Assembly: GCA_022482625.1 (NCBI GenBank)
Contig: JAKVOU010000001.1
Location: 1,102,784 to 1,166,783 of the forward strand
Source of the DNA: Spirochaetia bacterium
Lineage (GTDB): Bacteria > Spirochaetota > Spirochaetia > Sphaerochaetales > Sphaerochaetaceae
Direction: 5' to 3'
DNA length: 64,000 bases
The notes beneath the pieces are model-generated. The model was not told the origin of the DNA and did not search any database. It was given only the letters and a program-made list of their open reading frames with translations. Shown one piece after another: positions 62,022-64,000 of the stretch. Numbering within the stretch: position 1 is the first letter of the stretch; the number at the start of each line of letters is the position of its first letter. The translations under genes were made by a program, and so were the position numbers.

Positions 62022-62094
62022 GGTGGAAGTAGTTCAATGGTAGAGCGCCAGATTGTGGATCTGGTTGTTGAGGGTTCGAGCCCCTTCTTCCACC
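62022..62094 (+). tRNA. tRNA-His (anticodon GTG)
   Basis: Acceptor GTGGAAG/CTTCCAC with extra G at -1 (62022) opposite the C discriminator, a tRNA-His hallmark. Anticodon stem CCAGA/TCTGG, loop TTGTGGA; T-arm GAGGG/CCCTT with TTCGAGC. CCA not encoded. Confidence 0.96.
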
Positions 62095-62136
62095 TTCACA
62101 GGCAAATGTTTGTCGGCATTGTCTGGCTATTTATTT

Positions 62137-62209
62137 GGGCTGCTAGCTCAGCTGGTAGAGCAACAGACTCTTAATCTGTGGGTCAAAGGTTCGATCCCTT
62201 TGCAGCTCA
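62137..62209 (+). tRNA. tRNA-Lys (anticodon CTT)
   Basis: Acceptor GGGCTGC/GCAGCTC with A discriminator, D-arm GCTC/GAGC, anticodon stem ACAGA/TCTGT with loop CTCTTAA, T-arm AAAGG/CCTTT with TTCGATC. Confidence 0.96.
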
Positions 62210-62219
62210 TCTATTATAT

Positions 62220-62291
62220 GCGAAAGTAGCTCAGTGGTAGAGCTCCACCTTGCCAAGGTGGATGTCGCGGGTTCAAGTCCCGTCTTTCGCT
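62220..62291 (+). tRNA. tRNA-Gly (anticodon GCC)
   Basis: Acceptor GCGAAAG/CTTTCGC with T discriminator, D-arm GCTC/GAGC, anticodon stem CCACC/GGTGG with loop TTGCCAA, T-arm GCGGG/CCCGT with TTCAAGT. Last of a three-tRNA transcript. Confidence 0.96.
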
Positions 62292-62295
62292 AGAC

Positions 62296-62336
62296 AAGGC
62301 AAGTGATGACAGTCCAAGGAATCACTTGCCTTTTTT
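62296..62336 (+). terminator. Terminator of the tRNA cluster
   Basis: AAGGCAAGTGAT pairs perfectly with ATCACTTGCCTT over 12 bases, then TTTT. Confidence 0.88.
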
Positions 62337-62433
62337 ATTACATTCGCCTGCAACAAGATTCAGATATATATCTCTTCTTTTCCAGACAAAGTCGATTCAC
62401 CTCAAAAAAAAGATCCTCTGGATTTTCAGTTTA

Positions 62434-64000
62434 CTATACAAGGGCCTTGAACAGGTTCGATATACCCTGCTTACTTTTTTCGTTAAGCACTCCACCCAAC
62501 AGCTCGGCAAAACATACCCCTACTGCAGTTTCTTCTGCATTCTTGACCCAGCACAATTCCCCGAAATAGGCAAAATTTATATTTCCTTCAACAACCAGTA
62601 CAATGGTGTAGCATTCTTTCTTTTTCCCATATACATGCAATGACCATCCCGATGATGATTTCATGCCGATTTTCTCAATGTATCTTGTCGTCTTTATCTC
62701 ATAGTCAGTAAGCCGTATGATCTTTCCATCAGCAGGCATATACGTTCTATCCTGATAATTGCTCTGAGGAAATGTAAACAGCATCATCTCTTCATCATCA
62801 TAGAACCGCAAGGAAAACCATTCCCAATTCGTTTCCCGTTTCAGGATGGAACAGGTACCACCTTGTTTATCAAACCACAGCTTGCCTTTCACTGGAATCG
62901 TCTTCCCGTCGTACGTCAATTCACCAGATGTCGGCATATTGGTATAGGAATAATAGAATGTGATCTCTCTTTCTCCTGGCAATCCCATCTGTAGCTTACC
63001 GTCATCACACTGCCAGATTGCTCCTTTGCCATACCATGATTTCATATGCAAGCTAAAATCCTTATGGGAAAGGTCAACCTGCATATGATCCTTCTTCTTT
63101 GTCACGGAAGCGATGCCTTTATAAGCCACCTGTTTGTCCGTTATCGTAATATCGGAAGGAAACAACTGCATTTGCTGCAGATAATGATGGCATCCTGTCT
63201 GCATATCCGTGAAAGCCACCATCACGACCTTAGGGGTCATTTGAAACAAAGATGAAGTAAGGTAAACTGGCAGGAATACAGGTTACCGTCTTCATCTGTA
63301 AGCGTACCTGTGACATACCACCATTCCTTGCATTTCCTATGAATTCCCCATGCCTGATCAAAGCTTCCATGATTATCAGGATCATATCCAAGTTTTTTCA
63401 CAGGATATCCTCTTTTTGTTACATGCAAGCTCAGGATCATGTCTGCAAGATATATGGCAGAATCAACAGCTTGCTGTGTACCAAGACCAAAGCCTCCTGC
63501 ATCATTGCCGACATAATATAGATGCCCTATCGGGGCTATCTGCTTGGGATGTAGGTCTCGCACTGGCCTTACAGTTGGCTACACCATATGATTCACCCCC
63601 CACGGTTCCCATTGCATCCGTATCTACCGCAACACATTGGCAGGTGTTACCAATTCGGTCCTGTAGATATGGTCAAACAGATCTGGTTTTATCTTATGGC
63701 CGACAGCTGATACATACATATGCAAGATGCGTCCGTACGTCTATATCGGGATTCGGATAGCAAGACATGACTGCATACACAAGCTGCTTACCTGGCGGCG
63801 CTGTATTCGGGTACAATGATGTCGTCCCTAGATATACATAATTATGGAATTCTCCGTCTGTACCTTCGGACTTTGCCTTGAATTCTTCATAGAAACCAAA
63901 ACCACCTTCGGAAAATATTACTGTCATCGGATGTCCAGGTACACAGTCATCAAGGAACCACCGGTAACCAACCGATGCAGGCACAAGATCTGCAGTCATT
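62434..64000 (-). pseudogene. FAD-dependent oxidoreductase fused to AttH/CrtC-like lipocalin domain, frameshifted
   Basis: One decayed gene continuing beyond the window. 63999-63694 reads an oxidoreductase part (FLDDCVPGHPMTVIFSE, HNYVYLGTTSLYPNTAPPGK). It then jumps frame near 63710 (VSAVGHKIKPDLFDHIY), near 63628 (back: VDTDAMGTVGGESYGVA), near 63580 (TVRPVRDLHPKQIAPIGHLYY, then VGNDAGGFGLGTQQAVDSA, the C-terminal FAD motif of phytoene-desaturase-like enzymes) and near 63245. After WWYVTGTLTDEDGNLYSCQF the AttH-like lipocalin part runs to 62434. At least four shifts make one functional product very unlikely. The intact gene would have linked a FAD enzyme to a lipid- or terpenoid-binding domain. 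Confidence 0.75.

Noticed and set aside
62303-62643. Two overlapping short open frames behind the tRNA cluster
   Set aside because: They cover the tRNA terminator and the antisense of the AttH-like pseudogene; no start signal or motif.
1-64000. CRISPR array, rRNA operon or replication origin
   Set aside because: No spaced short repeats, no rRNA sequence and no DnaA-box cluster were noticed; the only long repeats are the 34-bp, 120-bp and insertion-sequence pairs listed.

Overview
The window comes from an anaerobic, fermentative bacterium, most likely a spirochaete of the Sphaerochaeta/Treponema type. The evidence is gene content only: a V-type ATPase operon, the LL-diaminopimelate aminotransferase (DapL) lysine route, an indolepyruvate oxidoreductase / phosphate butyryltransferase / butyrate kinase operon, small ferredoxins, and no respiratory genes. 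No rRNA is present, so genus is a guess.

Layout. 1-3.9 kb: minus-strand V-ATPase operon (stalk, C, I, K, start of F). 4-9 kb: a usher-like outer-membrane protein, a PapD-like chaperone and a TetR regulator. 9.15-15.06 kb: tRNA-Pro(GGG) with a 5.8-kb island at its 3' end. Perfect 34-bp direct repeats bound the island, which carries a two-gene restriction-modification module (a 333-aa partner plus a 1331-aa helicase/methyltransferase) and no integrase. 15.2-19 kb: glycerol dehydrogenase and a convergent TetR gene; the terminator between them has collected an internally deleted group II intron and an intact IS1595-family element with an 8-bp target duplication. 19-28.6 kb: HD-domain protein, TatD hydrolase, TcdA, a CBM9-like protein, a lipoprotein, then an uncharacterised four-gene operon (LVIVD propeller, iron-sulfur flavoprotein-like reductase, a possible alpha/beta-barrel protein, membrane protein) divergent from a LysR regulator. 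28.6-34.7 kb: ior-ptb-buk and a GntP-like permease. 35-40.6 kb: dapB-dapA-dapL-lysA-thioesterase-unknown. 40.7-59.6 kb: topB, a Sel1-repeat protein, ferredoxin, xseAB-purU, a fused ammonium transporter/PII protein, RluA-type synthase, a CBS-ATPase/DRTGG/PHP cluster, BI-1, a second small Fe-S protein, a lipoprotein and RarA fused to a methyltransferase-like domain. 59.6-62.4 kb: an IS1634-family element flanked by 120-bp direct repeats, then tRNA-His, -Lys and -Gly. 62.4-64 kb: a frameshifted FAD-oxidoreductase/AttH-like pseudogene running off the window.

Working together: IorAB turns 2-oxo acids from amino acids into acyl-CoA plus reduced ferredoxin; Ptb and Buk convert acyl-CoA to ATP; the V-ATPase can exchange ATP for an ion gradient. 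A TGTGAAATA motif inside palindromes lies upstream of the LVIVD operon, iorA and the permease, suggesting a shared regulator. At least six genes have a -10 box exactly six bases before the start codon, usually with a -35 box 17 bases further up, so leaderless transcription appears common.
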